64,000 bases of DNA. It comes from an uncultured Gemmiger sp. (lineage in GTDB: Bacteria; Bacillota; Clostridia; Oscillospirales; Ruminococcaceae). The position numbers and the translations under genes were made by a program. Location of the stretch: contig CALWNO010000003.1 of NCBI GenBank assembly GCA_944382785.1, positions 28,572 through 92,571 of the forward strand, read 5' to 3'. Below the pieces are notes generated by a model. That model ran no database searches and was not told where the DNA came from. It saw only the letters and a list, made by a program, of their open reading frames with translations. Within the stretch, counting starts at the first letter, position 1. Each line of letters begins with the position of its first letter. Below, in pieces: positions 8,435-17,858 of this stretch.

Positions 8435-9403
8435 ATGAAAGATCTGATTACCGTGGTGGTCCCTGTGTACAACTGCGCGCCCTATTTGGATGCCTGCCTG
8501 CAAAGTCTGCAGGCCCAGACCTGGCAGAACTGGGAAGCCATCCTGGTAAACGACGGCAGCACCGACAACAGCCTGAGCATCTGCCAGGCCTACCGGGAAA
8601 AGGATTCCCGGTTTTCGGTGTTCCACCAGGAAAACGCCGGGGTCTGTGCCGCCCGGAATCTGGGCATCGACAACGCTTCCGGACAGTATCTTTGCTTTGT
8701 GGATGCGGACGACTGGGTGGAGCCCGCCTACCTGGCCACGCTGCGCCAGATCATAGGGGATGCCCAGATGGCCGTCTGCGGCGTGGACTGTGACGACCCG
8801 GAGCCGCTGCAAACCGGGATCGTTCTTTTGGACACCATGCGGCACAAGCCTTCTCTGTATGCCAAAAACGTCTATTTGAATTATAGTGTCAACCGTCTGT
8901 ACTGTACCAACATTTTACATGCCAACCACCTGCGTATGCCCTCCGGCATGAAGCGCGGTGAGGACGTCACATTCCTGGCATCCTATTTTACCTGTTGCCG
9001 TTCTGTCGCCGTAACTGAACAGATTCTATACCATTACCGCTCCAACCAGTCTTCTGCCATGCATCGGTTTCAGCCGACGATCTGTGAGGACGAAATGGTG
9101 GTCATGCAACGGCAGTATGATTTTTTCCACCCCAACGGCCCCAAAAGCCTGGAGGCCGAGGAGGAAGCGGCTTTTCAGCTCTGGCTCTTCGGCAAAATTC
9201 TTTCGATTTTGCGCTACATTTTGCAGTACGCCCCGGATGCAGCGGTGTGCAAAGCCCAGGTCCGCCGCCTGCTGGAGTTTCCTCTGGCCCGGCGCACCAT
9301 GCTGAACCCGCCCGCCGGTACCGGCAAGAAAGCCGCCCTGGCTGCTCTGCTCTTGCAGCTGCACGCTTGGGATGGGCTGATTCGGGTGCTGAAGAGCATG
9401 TAA
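8435..9403 (+). CDS. Glycosyltransferase family 2 (paralogue of the preceding gene)
   Basis: 322 residues with AAGGAG before the ATG. ITVVVPVYN start, VNDGSTDNS, FVDADDWVEPAYL, RGEDVTFLA and LYHYRSN repeat the motifs of the GT2 at 7414 in the same order and spacing; even the late KILSILRYI segment is shared. The pair therefore arose by duplication and may add successive sugars to one repeat unit. Followed by a strong terminator, which closes this two-gene unit. Confidence 0.9.
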   Translation: MKDLITVVVPVYNCAPYLDACLQSLQAQTWQNWEAILVNDGSTDNSLSICQAYREKDSRFSVFHQENAGVCAARNLGIDNASGQYLCFVDADDWVEPAYLATLRQIIGDAQMAVCGVDCDDPEPLQTGIVLLDTMRHKPSLYAKNVYLNYSVNRLYCTNILHANHLRMPSGMKRGEDVTFLASYFTCCRSVAVTEQILYHYRSNQSSAMHRFQPTICEDEMVVMQRQYDFFHPNGPKSLEAEEEAAFQLWLFGKILSILRYILQYAPDAAVCKAQVRRLLEFPLARRTMLNPPAGTGKKAALAALLLQLHAWDGLIRVLKSM

Positions 9404-9457
9404 TGTTCTCGCCTTTTATGTTTTCACGCTGCAATTTTACCATTCCTAAAATTTGCC

Positions 9458-9498
9458 AAAAGACGGCAGCCCATGATGTAGGGACTGCCGTCTTTTTT
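9458..9498 (+). terminator. Rho-independent terminator after GT2 pair
   Basis: Stem GACGGCAG (9462-9469) / CTGCCGTC (9485-9492) extended by A/T pairs and followed by a run of six T. Separates the GT2 pair from the ABC exporter unit. Confidence 0.85.
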
Positions 9499-9522
9499 GC
9501 TTTTTCCTGGTCTGGGCTCTGC

Positions 9523-9551
9523 TTGCTTTCATTGATAGGATGTGTTAAAAT
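9523..9551 (+). promoter_or_regulatory. Possible promoter of the GT4-Wzm-Wzt unit
   Basis: TTGCTT (9523-9528), 17-base spacer, TAAAAT (9546-9551), placed between the terminator and the start at 9661. The -35 is weak, so this is tentative. Confidence 0.45.
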
Positions 9552-9660
9552 TTCAAGTAAGCATGCTGACTCGGCCCCACCATAAAAATGATCAGATTCA
9601 TGTTGTTTGCGGGCTTTCCGGATTTCATGCTTACGGATATTCTGGGGGGGAGGGCACGCC

Positions 9661-10926
9661 ATGCGGATTTTATATGTCACGGCCTTTGCCTACCCCTACC
9701 CGGACGCCAATGTCAAAATTGCCCTGCGCCTGGCAGCGGAGATGAATCGCCGGGGTCATCGGGTGGAACTGCTGGCTCTGGCCAATGATCTGCCGCCGGC
9801 CCCTTCCATCCCGCTGAACGGCATCACAGTCCATCTTGCGATCCCAGCCTGGTGCCGCTTGGACACGCTTTTCAAAAAGAATCAGGGGAAACGTGCCAAA
9901 AAGGTACGGCACCTTTTGGCCTGTGCCCGGCATCCCGCCTGGGCTCTGGCTTTCGCTTCCCGCAAGGAGCCCAGAGCCGACCGCTTTGTGCAACGTCTGG
10001 AACTGCTGCGCCGCATGAAGCAGCTGGCAAAGCAAGGGAGCTGGGACGCCGTTCTCGTGCAGTGTCAGCCCTGTCTTGCCTGGGAACTGGCCCCCCACGC
10101 CTTTCACGGGTTGCCGCTGTACCTGCATCAGCTGGACCCCTTTGCGGATAATCTCCATTATCTGCCCTACCCGCGGAAGGTGGCTCTTCGCCGGGAGCGT
10201 TTTGTTCTGGATGCCGCAAGCCATATTTTTACCACCCCGCTGCTGGTCGCCGCCGGCGAGCAAGGCGAGTTGGGCGGTTACCTATCCAAAGCGACCGCTG
10301 TGGAGTTTCCCTGTCTGGTAGAGCCCTCCGGAGATCGCTGTGCTTCCCCGTTTCCCGCAGACGGAGCTTTGCGCCTGGTCTACACCGGGGTTTTGAACGA
10401 TGAATACCGCAGCCCTGCCTGGCTGCTGGCACTGTGTGAAAAAGTATGGCAACAGGAGCCGCGGTTCCAGCTGCACATTTTCGGCACCAACCAGAGCGAC
10501 TGCCTGCACACTGCACTGGGTCAGCCTCCCGCCTGGCTTTTCTACCACGGACAGATCCCGCCGGAGCAGGCGCAGGCTGCCACCCTGGCTGCGGATGCCC
10601 TGGTCAATCTGGGCAACACCTATCCCAACATGATGCCCAGTAAAATTCTGGATTATCTGGCCACCGGTCGTCCCATTGTCAACATCTGCAAGCTGGAAAA
10701 TTGCCCGACTCTGCGCCTGACCGAGCACTACCCCTTGGCGCTGAATCTTGCGGACGGCAGTGACATCCACAGCGCCGCTGCCGCTCTGCTTTCTTTTCTG
10801 CATACCAACGCCGGAAACAGACTTTCCTTCTCTCAGGTGGAAGCACTGTTTCCGCAGGCCACCCCCGCTTTTGTGGCAAGCCGGATGCTTGCTGTCATGG
10901 AATCTGATAAGGAGCATATACGCTGA
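9661..10926 (+). CDS. Glycosyltransferase, GT4/GT-B type
   Basis: 421 residues from the ATG at 9661, preceded by a GGGGGGAGG ribosome site; the in-frame upstream ATG at 9607 adds residues not typical of the fold. N-terminus MRILYVTAFAYPYPDANVK is the first Rossmann strand of a GT-B enzyme; the C-terminal half has a GNTYPNMMPSKILDYLATGRPIV nucleotide-sugar segment (the EX7E-like region, here SKILDYLATGRP). Ends two bases before the permease start, so it is cotranscribed with the exporter and probably builds its cargo. Confidence 0.85.
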   Translation: MRILYVTAFAYPYPDANVKIALRLAAEMNRRGHRVELLALANDLPPAPSIPLNGITVHLAIPAWCRLDTLFKKNQGKRAKKVRHLLACARHPAWALAFASRKEPRADRFVQRLELLRRMKQLAKQGSWDAVLVQCQPCLAWELAPHAFHGLPLYLHQLDPFADNLHYLPYPRKVALRRERFVLDAASHIFTTPLLVAAGEQGELGGYLSKATAVEFPCLVEPSGDRCASPFPADGALRLVYTGVLNDEYRSPAWLLALCEKVWQQEPRFQLHIFGTNQSDCLHTALGQPPAWLFYHGQIPPEQAQAATLAADALVNLGNTYPNMMPSKILDYLATGRPIVNICKLENCPTLRLTEHYPLALNLADGSDIHSAAAALLSFLHTNAGNRLSFSQVEALFPQATPAFVASRMLAVMESDKEHIR

Positions 10927-10927
10927 T

Positions 10928-11773
10928 ATGGAAAAGCACGTGTATCAAACGGTCGTCGAACCCCGCAACGGCTGGTTCGACTTTCATCTGAAAGAAGTCT
11001 GGCGGTACCGGGACCTGGTCATGCTGTTCGTCAAGCGCGACTTCGTTTCCCAGTACAAGCAGACCATCCTGGGGCCTGCCTGGGCCGTGATCCAGCCCTT
11101 CTTCACCACCATCATGTTTTCCTTTATCTTCGGCAGCCTGGCCGGGCTGTCTGCCGACGGTGTTCCCAGCTTTATTTTCTACCTCAGCGGCACGGTGCTC
11201 TGGACCTACTTTGCCAACTGCATGACCACCACCGCCAACACCTTTGTGGCCAACAGCAACATTCTGGGCAAGGTCTATTTTCCCCGTCTGGTCATGCCCA
11301 TCTCGGTGGTGCTTTCCAAGCTGATTGCCTTTCTGATCCAGTACGCTTTCCTGTTGATTTTTGTGGTGATCTACACCGTGACCGACAGCGGCGTTCATCC
11401 CAACCTTTTTATCCTGATGACCCCTGTTCTGGTTCTGCAGCTGGCCATGCTGGGCCTTGGCTGCGGCATCATCGTGTCGGCGGTGACCACCAAATACCGG
11501 GACCTGGCCATGCTGGTGGTGTTCGGCAGCCAGCTGTGGATGTATGCCACCCCCATCGCTTATGACATGTCCATTATTCCGGCGCACCTGGTAAGCCTGT
11601 ACATGCTCAACCCGGTCACGCCCATTGTCATCCTGTTCCGGTATGCCTATCTGGGGATCGGCACCATTCAGTGGGGATATTACGCGCTGAGCTGGGTGGT
11701 CACTTTGCTGATCCTGCTGCTGGGCATCATGCTGTTCAGCCGGGTGGAAAAGACTTTCATGGATACCGTTTGA
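10928..11773 (+). CDS. wzm: ABC-2 type polysaccharide exporter, permease (Wzm/TagG-like)
   Basis: 281 residues, six predicted TM segments, with the family N-terminus WRYRDLVMLFVKRDFVSQYKQTILGPAWAVIQP (positive interfacial helix then TM1). Pairs with the Wzt-like ATPase next to it to export a lipid-linked glycan after full cytoplasmic assembly. AAGGAG lies 13 bases before the ATG, a long spacing. A second permease of the same family, only distantly similar, is at 48.1 kb. Confidence 0.93.
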   Translation: MEKHVYQTVVEPRNGWFDFHLKEVWRYRDLVMLFVKRDFVSQYKQTILGPAWAVIQPFFTTIMFSFIFGSLAGLSADGVPSFIFYLSGTVLWTYFANCMTTTANTFVANSNILGKVYFPRLVMPISVVLSKLIAFLIQYAFLLIFVVIYTVTDSGVHPNLFILMTPVLVLQLAMLGLGCGIIVSAVTTKYRDLAMLVVFGSQLWMYATPIAYDMSIIPAHLVSLYMLNPVTPIVILFRYAYLGIGTIQWGYYALSWVVTLLILLLGIMLFSRVEKTFMDTV

Positions 11774-11789
11774 TTGAGGAGAAACAACT

Positions 11790-13076
11790 ATGAGTGAACC
11801 AATCATTAAAATCGAACATGTATCCAAGGAATACCGCCTGGGCACCATCGGCGGCGGCACCCTGAAGGGCGACCTGCAGAGCCTGATCGCCCGCATGCGC
11901 GGGCAGGAAGACCCCAACAGCCTGTTGGGCAGCGCGCCCGTTACCGGAGCAAATGACCGTTTTCTGGCTTTGGACGATGTATCCTTTGACGTGTATCCCG
12001 GTGAGGCCGTGGGCGTCATCGGGCGCAACGGCGCCGGCAAAAGTACGCTGCTGAAGCTGCTTTCCCGTGTGACCGCCCCCAGCAAGGGCCGCATCTCCTT
12101 CGACGGACGCATTGCCAGTATGCTGGAGGTGGGTACCGGATTTCATCCCGAACTGACCGGCCGGGAAAATGTATATATGAACGGCGCCATTCTGGGCATG
12201 ACCAAGGCCGAGATCGACCGCAAGTTTGACCAGATCGTGGAATTTGCGGAGATGGAAAAGTTCATCGACACGCCGGTCAAGCGGTATTCCAGCGGCATGT
12301 ATGTCAAGCTGGCCTTCAGTGTGGCCGCCCATCTGGACAGTGAGATCATGATCATGGACGAGGTCCTGGCCGTGGGTGATGCCAAGTTCCAGAAAAAATG
12401 TCTGGGCAAGATGGGGGATGAATCCACCAAGGCCGGCCGTACTATTTTGTATGTCAGCCACAACATGAACACCGTGCGCCAGCTGTGCACCCGGTGTGTG
12501 GTTCTCAGCCACGGACGCCTGATTTTTGACGGTGATGTGGAAAAAGCCATCTCCATCTACCTGGATGAAGCCAAAAATCCGCTGACGCTGGACCACGATT
12601 TCACGGCGCAGCCGTCGCCCTCCCATGTCACCGGTCTTGTAAAGATGATGGGCACGGAACTGTTGGAACTGACGTCTCCGCAGATTTCCATGCGTGACAC
12701 CCTGAAGTTCCGTCTGACCTGGAAAACCGACCTGACAGACCGGGAATTTTTTATTCGTGTGCTGTTTGTCACCGACACGGAAGCCCCCTGCGGAATGGCC
12801 ATGTCGCCGGCACTTTCTTATACCCCCGGAGCGATCAATCAGACAGATTTTGAGCTGGACACTTCCACGCTGGCTCCGGGAGAATACCATCCCCAGATTG
12901 TTTTCTGTGAGATGGATTCCCATGGCCAGCAGACCCTGCACGATGCGGTTCCTTCTGCCCTAACCTTTGAAATTCTGTACGATGAACAGAAGCTGAATCA
13001 TCTTGTCTGGAATAAGTGGTGGGGCCCCATCTATCACCATCCAGTCAAGGTACTGAATCAGGAGACGCTGGCATGA
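11790..13076 (+). CDS. wzt: ABC polysaccharide exporter ATPase with C-terminal Wzt domain
   Basis: 428 residues. ABC domain 1-250: Walker A GRNGAGKS (79-86), signature YSSGM, Walker B IMIMDE followed by VLAVGD, and a switch His (YVSHN). Residues about 260-425 form a beta-rich Wzt_C-type domain, which in the O9a and similar exporters binds the capped non-reducing end of the glycan before export. This makes a chain-terminating modification likely. The ATPase at 47.3 kb lacks this domain. GAGGAG precedes the ATG; the next gene overlaps its stop as ATGA. Confidence 0.93.
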   Translation: MSEPIIKIEHVSKEYRLGTIGGGTLKGDLQSLIARMRGQEDPNSLLGSAPVTGANDRFLALDDVSFDVYPGEAVGVIGRNGAGKSTLLKLLSRVTAPSKGRISFDGRIASMLEVGTGFHPELTGRENVYMNGAILGMTKAEIDRKFDQIVEFAEMEKFIDTPVKRYSSGMYVKLAFSVAAHLDSEIMIMDEVLAVGDAKFQKKCLGKMGDESTKAGRTILYVSHNMNTVRQLCTRCVVLSHGRLIFDGDVEKAISIYLDEAKNPLTLDHDFTAQPSPSHVTGLVKMMGTELLELTSPQISMRDTLKFRLTWKTDLTDREFFIRVLFVTDTEAPCGMAMSPALSYTPGAINQTDFELDTSTLAPGEYHPQIVFCEMDSHGQQTLHDAVPSALTFEILYDEQKLNHLVWNKWWGPIYHHPVKVLNQETLA

Positions 13077-14347
13077 AAATTCTGTGGCTGGTCAACATTA
13101 TGATGCCTCAGGCGGCAGCTGCATTCGGATTTTCCGCTCTGCCGCAAGGCGGCTGGATAGAGGGGCAGCTGTCCCGCCTGGACACCCGCACTCATCAAAT
13201 GGTCATCTGCTGCTGTAGTGATTCCGCTCCTGCCTATGAGGGGCAGTGCGAGGTAAACGGCGTGCGCTATATTTCGGTTTCGTGCTCCGTGGAGGAACAG
13301 GAAACGAGATTTCGCGCACTTCTGGCAGCCGAACAGCCGGACGTCGTGCATGTTTTCGGCACGGAATACCCCCATTGTCTTGCCATGATGCGGGCTGCGG
13401 ATCCAGCGCGGACCGTTATTTCGATTCAGGGCCTGGTGACCGCCTGCGGCGATGTGTATGACAGTGCCCTGCCGCCGGATCGGTTGTTGAGCCATCAGCT
13501 GCCGCGTTTTCTGCTCCCTCGATTTCACCTGCGTACGGTCCAGGAAGGGAAAGAAGCCTTTCTGCACCAGGGGAAAGCGGAGCGGGAAAGCCTGAGGCTG
13601 GCCCGATATGTCATGGGCCGCACCCATTGGGACCGTGCCCTGACGGAACTTTTCAATCCTGCCGCACAGTATTTCTACTGCGGCGAATTGCTGCGCAGCT
13701 GCTTTTACGAAGGTTCCCGCTGGTCGTATGACCGGTGCCGTCCTCACACCATCTTCATCAGTCAGGCCAGTTACCCCATCAAGGGATTCCACCAGTTTTT
13801 GCACGCCCTGCCCTTGATTCTGGAGCGTTATCCGGACACGCAGGTCCGGGTGGGCGGCCATTGGGAAAATTATCAGGATGTGCCCTCTTCCCTGCTGCAC
13901 CGGCGGTATCGGGATGAGTACCAGGATTATCTGTGTCAGCAGATCGCGGGAACGCCGCTGGCTTCTCACATTCGGTTTCTCGGAAATCTGGACGCCGAGG
14001 CCATGCGCACGGAATACCTGCAGGCCAATGTATTTGTTTCCTGTTCTGTTTTGGAAAACTCTTCCAATTCTGTATGCGAAGCGCAGCTGCTGGGGACGCC
14101 GGTCGTATCTTCCAACGTAGGCGGCATTGCAGATTTGGTGGAGGACGGAAAGACCGGATTTCTGTATCCTTTTCACGAGATCCATATGCTTGCCTATTAT
14201 GTCTGCCATGTTTTTGAGAAGCAGGATTCCCTGCAGGAGTTGTCCGCCGCAGCCGTTGCCATGGCACGCAAACGCCACGATCCTGCACAGGTAACCCGAA
14301 CGCTTATGTCGATCTACCAAGCCATCATGGAGAAGGCAGCGCCTTGA
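13073..14347 (+). CDS. Glycosyltransferase, GT4/GT-B type
   Basis: 424 residues from the ATG that overlaps the wzt stop (ATGA), an arrangement for translational coupling. N-terminal MKILWLVNIMMP strand and a C-terminal GT4 domain with SCSVLENSSNSVCEAQLLGTPVVSSNVGGIADLV, which contains the EX7E pattern (E-N-S-S-N-S-V-C-E) of retaining GT4 enzymes. Coupling to wzt suggests it makes or caps the exported chain. Sugar specificity unknown. Confidence 0.9.
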   Translation: MKILWLVNIMMPQAAAAFGFSALPQGGWIEGQLSRLDTRTHQMVICCCSDSAPAYEGQCEVNGVRYISVSCSVEEQETRFRALLAAEQPDVVHVFGTEYPHCLAMMRAADPARTVISIQGLVTACGDVYDSALPPDRLLSHQLPRFLLPRFHLRTVQEGKEAFLHQGKAERESLRLARYVMGRTHWDRALTELFNPAAQYFYCGELLRSCFYEGSRWSYDRCRPHTIFISQASYPIKGFHQFLHALPLILERYPDTQVRVGGHWENYQDVPSSLLHRRYRDEYQDYLCQQIAGTPLASHIRFLGNLDAEAMRTEYLQANVFVSCSVLENSSNSVCEAQLLGTPVVSSNVGGIADLVEDGKTGFLYPFHEIHMLAYYVCHVFEKQDSLQELSAAAVAMARKRHDPAQVTRTLMSIYQAIMEKAAP

Positions 14348-14380
14348 CAGCGGCTGCCTCTTCCTTAAAAAAACAACGGG

Positions 14381-15505
14381 ATGTGGTCCTCAATGACAGC
14401 CATTTTTTGTGACAGCCCTTTTCAGTTGATGTGTGCTGTGAATATTGCCCGGAATTATCTGCACGAGGACGGTTGTGTGCTCTTTCTCATGCGGGAAATG
14501 TACAATTCCCGGCAGAAATTTCTGGTGCAGGACAAAGACGGCTTTATAAAAAAGGTACACTATGTCCGCCGCACGCCCAAAAAATTGACCACACCCCACC
14601 GCAAGGCGGTTTCCCTCTGGTGCCGTCTTCGCCGGCTGGACCGGGAAAGCGCCCTGTATCTGCATCAGAATTTTTATGGACTCCCACCCTGGGAAACGTC
14701 TTTTACTTCGGTGATCTGTGACCGGTATGGCGTAGGTGCCGCGTATCTGCTGCGTTACCAAAACCGCAGCTGCCCTTTCTATATCATTGAAGAAGGCGTG
14801 GGGGAATACTTTGTTCCGCCCTGCCGGGGAGACCTGTTCACACTGCCTGTTTATTCAAGCACCTGCGCCAGTGTGTCCCGCCTGTATTTCTGGCCGGAAT
14901 TTTTCCGGCAGCATTTTCCTGAAGTTGACGCCCTTTCGGCGCCGCCTCTTTCCGCCCGGGATGCCGAGTACAATCAGTGTATTGATTCCCTCTTCGGCAC
15001 CGGCGATATCAAACTGCCGCCGGCAAAATGTATCTATTTCCATCAGCCTCTGGATGCACCCAGCCTGCCCAACGCCACGCCCGAATCCATTGCGGAATCG
15101 GTCCGGCGGGAGCAGAGCATTCTGCAGCTGCTGCAGAAAAAATACGGCGACCGTTTTTATATCAAACTGCATCCGCGGGATGACCCCAACGCCTTTTCAG
15201 AATACCGGCTTCTGCAAACGCAGGCCCCTTGGGAAAGCCTTTTGCATCACTTTCCCAATGTGAGCGACCTGGTTCTGCTTGGCATCAACACCACTGCGCT
15301 CTTGACGCCCAAAATGATGTACAACGCCGAGCCGGCGGTATTTTGCCTGGAGAGGCTGCTCAATCCCAACATTCTGGCCGGTTCTTCAACCAATTATTGT
15401 TCCATTTTCGAGTATATGCGTACCCGGTATACCAATCCCGGTAAAGTCTGCATTCCGGACACCATGGAAGCGTTGATCTCTGCTTTGCAGAACACGCAGT
15501 ATTGA
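14381..15505 (+). CDS. Sialyltransferase-like glycosyltransferase (GT52/polysialyltransferase type)
   Basis: 374 residues (or 370 from the ATG at 14393; neither start has a good ribosome site). TAIFCDSPFQLMCAVNIA is the opening of bacterial sialyl/polysialyltransferase-like enzymes; IIEEGVGEY (acidic EEG motif) and YIKLHPRDDPN (HPR, the CMP-binding HP motif) follow, then LLGINTTALL (the S/T-T motif region). These families use CMP-activated nine-carbon acids. The neighbouring pseC, pseF, pseI and pseG would supply CMP-pseudaminic acid, so I infer a pseudaminyltransferase. The fold call rests on three motifs; donor is inferred from context. Confidence 0.65.
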   Translation: MWSSMTAIFCDSPFQLMCAVNIARNYLHEDGCVLFLMREMYNSRQKFLVQDKDGFIKKVHYVRRTPKKLTTPHRKAVSLWCRLRRLDRESALYLHQNFYGLPPWETSFTSVICDRYGVGAAYLLRYQNRSCPFYIIEEGVGEYFVPPCRGDLFTLPVYSSTCASVSRLYFWPEFFRQHFPEVDALSAPPLSARDAEYNQCIDSLFGTGDIKLPPAKCIYFHQPLDAPSLPNATPESIAESVRREQSILQLLQKKYGDRFYIKLHPRDDPNAFSEYRLLQTQAPWESLLHHFPNVSDLVLLGINTTALLTPKMMYNAEPAVFCLERLLNPNILAGSSTNYCSIFEYMRTRYTNPGKVCIPDTMEALISALQNTQY

Positions 15506-15516
15506 GGAGGATAGCA

Positions 15517-16713
15517 ATGGAAAAGCTTGCAATCAAGGGCGGGTATCCCGTCCGTTCCGGTAAGATCTATTATGGCCGTCAGTGCATTGAGGAAGACGAC
15601 ATCAAGGCTGTGGAAGAGACCCTGCGCAGCGATTTCATCACCTGCGGTCCCAAAGTGGACGAGATGGAACGCGCTCTGTGCGAATACACCGGGGCAAAGT
15701 ACGCTGTGGCTGTCTGCAACGGTACCGCAGCGCTGCACTGCGCCTGCATCGCCGCCGGCATCGGCCCCGGGGACGAGGTCATCACCACGCCGCTGACCTT
15801 TGCGGCCAGCGCCAACTGTGCGCTCTACTGCGGCGGCAAACCTGTCTTTGCCGATATTGACCCTGAGACCTACAACATTGACCCCGAAAGCATCCGGGCC
15901 CATATCACCGAGCGCACCAAAGCTGTGGTTGCGGTGGACTTTACCGGCCAGCCGGTGCAGCATGAGGCCATCCGGGCGATCTGTGACGAATACCATCTGA
16001 TCTTCATTGAGGACGCCGCCCATTCCATCGCCAGCAAATACAACGGCCAGCGTGTGGGCAGCCTGGCAGATATGACCTGCTTCAGCTTCCACCCGGTCAA
16101 GACCATCACCGGCGGCGAAGGCGGCGCCATCACCACCAACGACGAAGCTCTGTACAAAAAGCTGGTGCTGGCGCACACCCACGGCATCACCCACGATGAG
16201 GCGCAGATGGAAGACGCCCCCCACGAAGGGATCTGGTGCTATGAACAGATTGCCCTGGGCTACAATTACCGCATCACCGACTTCCAGGCGGCGCTGATTG
16301 TCAGCCAGTTGGGCAAGATCGAGCGCTTTGCCCAGCGCCGCAAGGAGATTGTTGCCCGGTACAATGAGGCGTTCTCTCAGATGCCGGAGATCATCATCCA
16401 GAAAGAAATTCCCCAGGCGGATACCTGCCGGCATCTGTATATCATCCAGCTGGACCTGGACAAGCTGACCTGCACCCGCCGGGAATTCTTTGACGCCATG
16501 AGCGCCGAAAACATCCAGCCTCAGATCCACTATGTGCCGGTCTACTGGTTCCCCTACTATCGCCATATGGGCTATGAAAAAGGCCTGTGCCCCGTGGCGG
16601 AACACATTTACAGCCGCATCATGAGCATCCCTCTTTATCCGCTGCTGACGGACAAGGACGTGGAAGACGTGATCCATGCCGTCAAGAAGGTTGTGGCCAA
16701 TTATCGGAAATAA
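15517..16713 (+). CDS. pseC: UDP-4-keto-6-deoxy-AltNAc C4 aminotransferase (PseC)
   Basis: 398 residues, GAGGAGG before the ATG at 15517. DegT/DnrJ/EryC1 PLP enzyme with internal aldimine K195 (FSFHPVKTITGGEGG), the segment YYGRQCIEEDDIKAV near the N-terminus, HGITHDE, LGYNYRITDFQAALG-like helix and QIHYVPVYWFPYYR, all of which match PseC. Makes UDP-4-amino-4,6-dideoxy-AltNAc, the second step to pseudaminic acid. pseF, pseI and pseG in the same operon support the role. pseB, which would supply its substrate, is not in the window. Confidence 0.9.
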   Translation: MEKLAIKGGYPVRSGKIYYGRQCIEEDDIKAVEETLRSDFITCGPKVDEMERALCEYTGAKYAVAVCNGTAALHCACIAAGIGPGDEVITTPLTFAASANCALYCGGKPVFADIDPETYNIDPESIRAHITERTKAVVAVDFTGQPVQHEAIRAICDEYHLIFIEDAAHSIASKYNGQRVGSLADMTCFSFHPVKTITGGEGGAITTNDEALYKKLVLAHTHGITHDEAQMEDAPHEGIWCYEQIALGYNYRITDFQAALIVSQLGKIERFAQRRKEIVARYNEAFSQMPEIIIQKEIPQADTCRHLYIIQLDLDKLTCTRREFFDAMSAENIQPQIHYVPVYWFPYYRHMGYEKGLCPVAEHIYSRIMSIPLYPLLTDKDVEDVIHAVKKVVANYRK

Positions 16714-16726
16714 CGGGAGGACGGAT

Positions 16727-17824
16727 ATGGACATTCCAAAAGTGAGTGTGGTAATTCCGGTTTATAATGTAGCCGCCTTCTTGCCTGCCTGCATCGAGAG
16801 CTGTCTTTCCCAGACTTTTCAGGAAATCGAATTCATTTTTGTAAATGATGCTTCCACAGACAATTCTGCTCAGATTCTTCATACCTATGAGGAACGCTAC
16901 CCTGAAAAGATCCGGGTTATAGACCTGCCTCAGAACCGTAAACAGGGTGGAGCCAGAAATGCCGGAATCCGTGCCAGCCGTGCGGAATATATCGGATTTG
17001 TAGACAGCGATGACATGGTGTCCCCTGATATGTACCGTCAGCTCTACGAAAAGGCTATCGCTACCGATGCGGATGTGGTCTATATCCAGTATACACGCGT
17101 TGCCGAGGATGCTTCTCTGGAGCAGCTCAACAAAAAACGGCCGGTCCTGGCTCCGATTTTTGACTGGAGAGAATTGCGGCGCTGGGACAACACCCCCTTG
17201 ACGGACCAAGGCCGTATGGACCTGATGACTTACCCGATCGGCGGCGTGTATTGCGGCCTGTATAAGAAATCCCTCATTGCAGGCAATGGCATTTTCTTTC
17301 CGGAAGGTCTTCGCTATGAGGATAACTACTGGGGAACCCTGTTGAAATGTTATCTTACCAAAGTGGCCTTCTTGCCAGAAGTTCATTATTACTACCGAAA
17401 TCGTAACACTTCCACCATCAATACACGCAATGCCGCCTACACCTTCGACCGCATAAAGCTGGAACAGCTTTTGCTTCACGATGTCAAAGAGCATGGATTT
17501 TTCGACCGTTATCACGACGCCTGGGAATACATTTACATTTTCCGCTACGCCTTCAATACCATCGATATTTTTTTGCACATGTTTGATCGGCCTCCGTTCA
17601 AAACCATCCATGAGATCCTGCAGGACCTGAACCATACCTTCCCGAACTGGATGAACAACCGGTATTACCAGGAATTGACATCTGACGAAACAAAAAAGAT
17701 CCACCAGGAAATTTGTGCATCTCCCGAACGGTACTGGGCCAAGCTGTATATGATTCCTCGGGTCAAGCATTATTTTGGCTTTCCGAAACGTTGTGTAAAG
17801 AAGCTGTTTTCTGTATTCAGATAA
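16727..17824 (+). CDS. Glycosyltransferase family 2
   Basis: 365 residues, GGGAGG before the ATG at 16727. VSVVIPVYNV, VNDASTDNS, FVDSDDMVSPDMY (DXD) and a C-terminal region rich in aromatic residues. It starts 13 bases after pseC and ends 34 bases before pseF, so it is embedded in the pseudaminate operon and probably acts on the same glycan. Different enough from the GT2 pair at 7.4-9.4 kb to have come from elsewhere. Confidence 0.9.
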   Translation: MDIPKVSVVIPVYNVAAFLPACIESCLSQTFQEIEFIFVNDASTDNSAQILHTYEERYPEKIRVIDLPQNRKQGGARNAGIRASRAEYIGFVDSDDMVSPDMYRQLYEKAIATDADVVYIQYTRVAEDASLEQLNKKRPVLAPIFDWRELRRWDNTPLTDQGRMDLMTYPIGGVYCGLYKKSLIAGNGIFFPEGLRYEDNYWGTLLKCYLTKVAFLPEVHYYYRNRNTSTINTRNAAYTFDRIKLEQLLLHDVKEHGFFDRYHDAWEYIYIFRYAFNTIDIFLHMFDRPPFKTIHEILQDLNHTFPNWMNNRYYQELTSDETKKIHQEICASPERYWAKLYMIPRVKHYFGFPKRCVKKLFSVFR

Positions 17825-17858
17825 GGATTTACAGACTTTGTGAAGGAGTGCTGTATCA

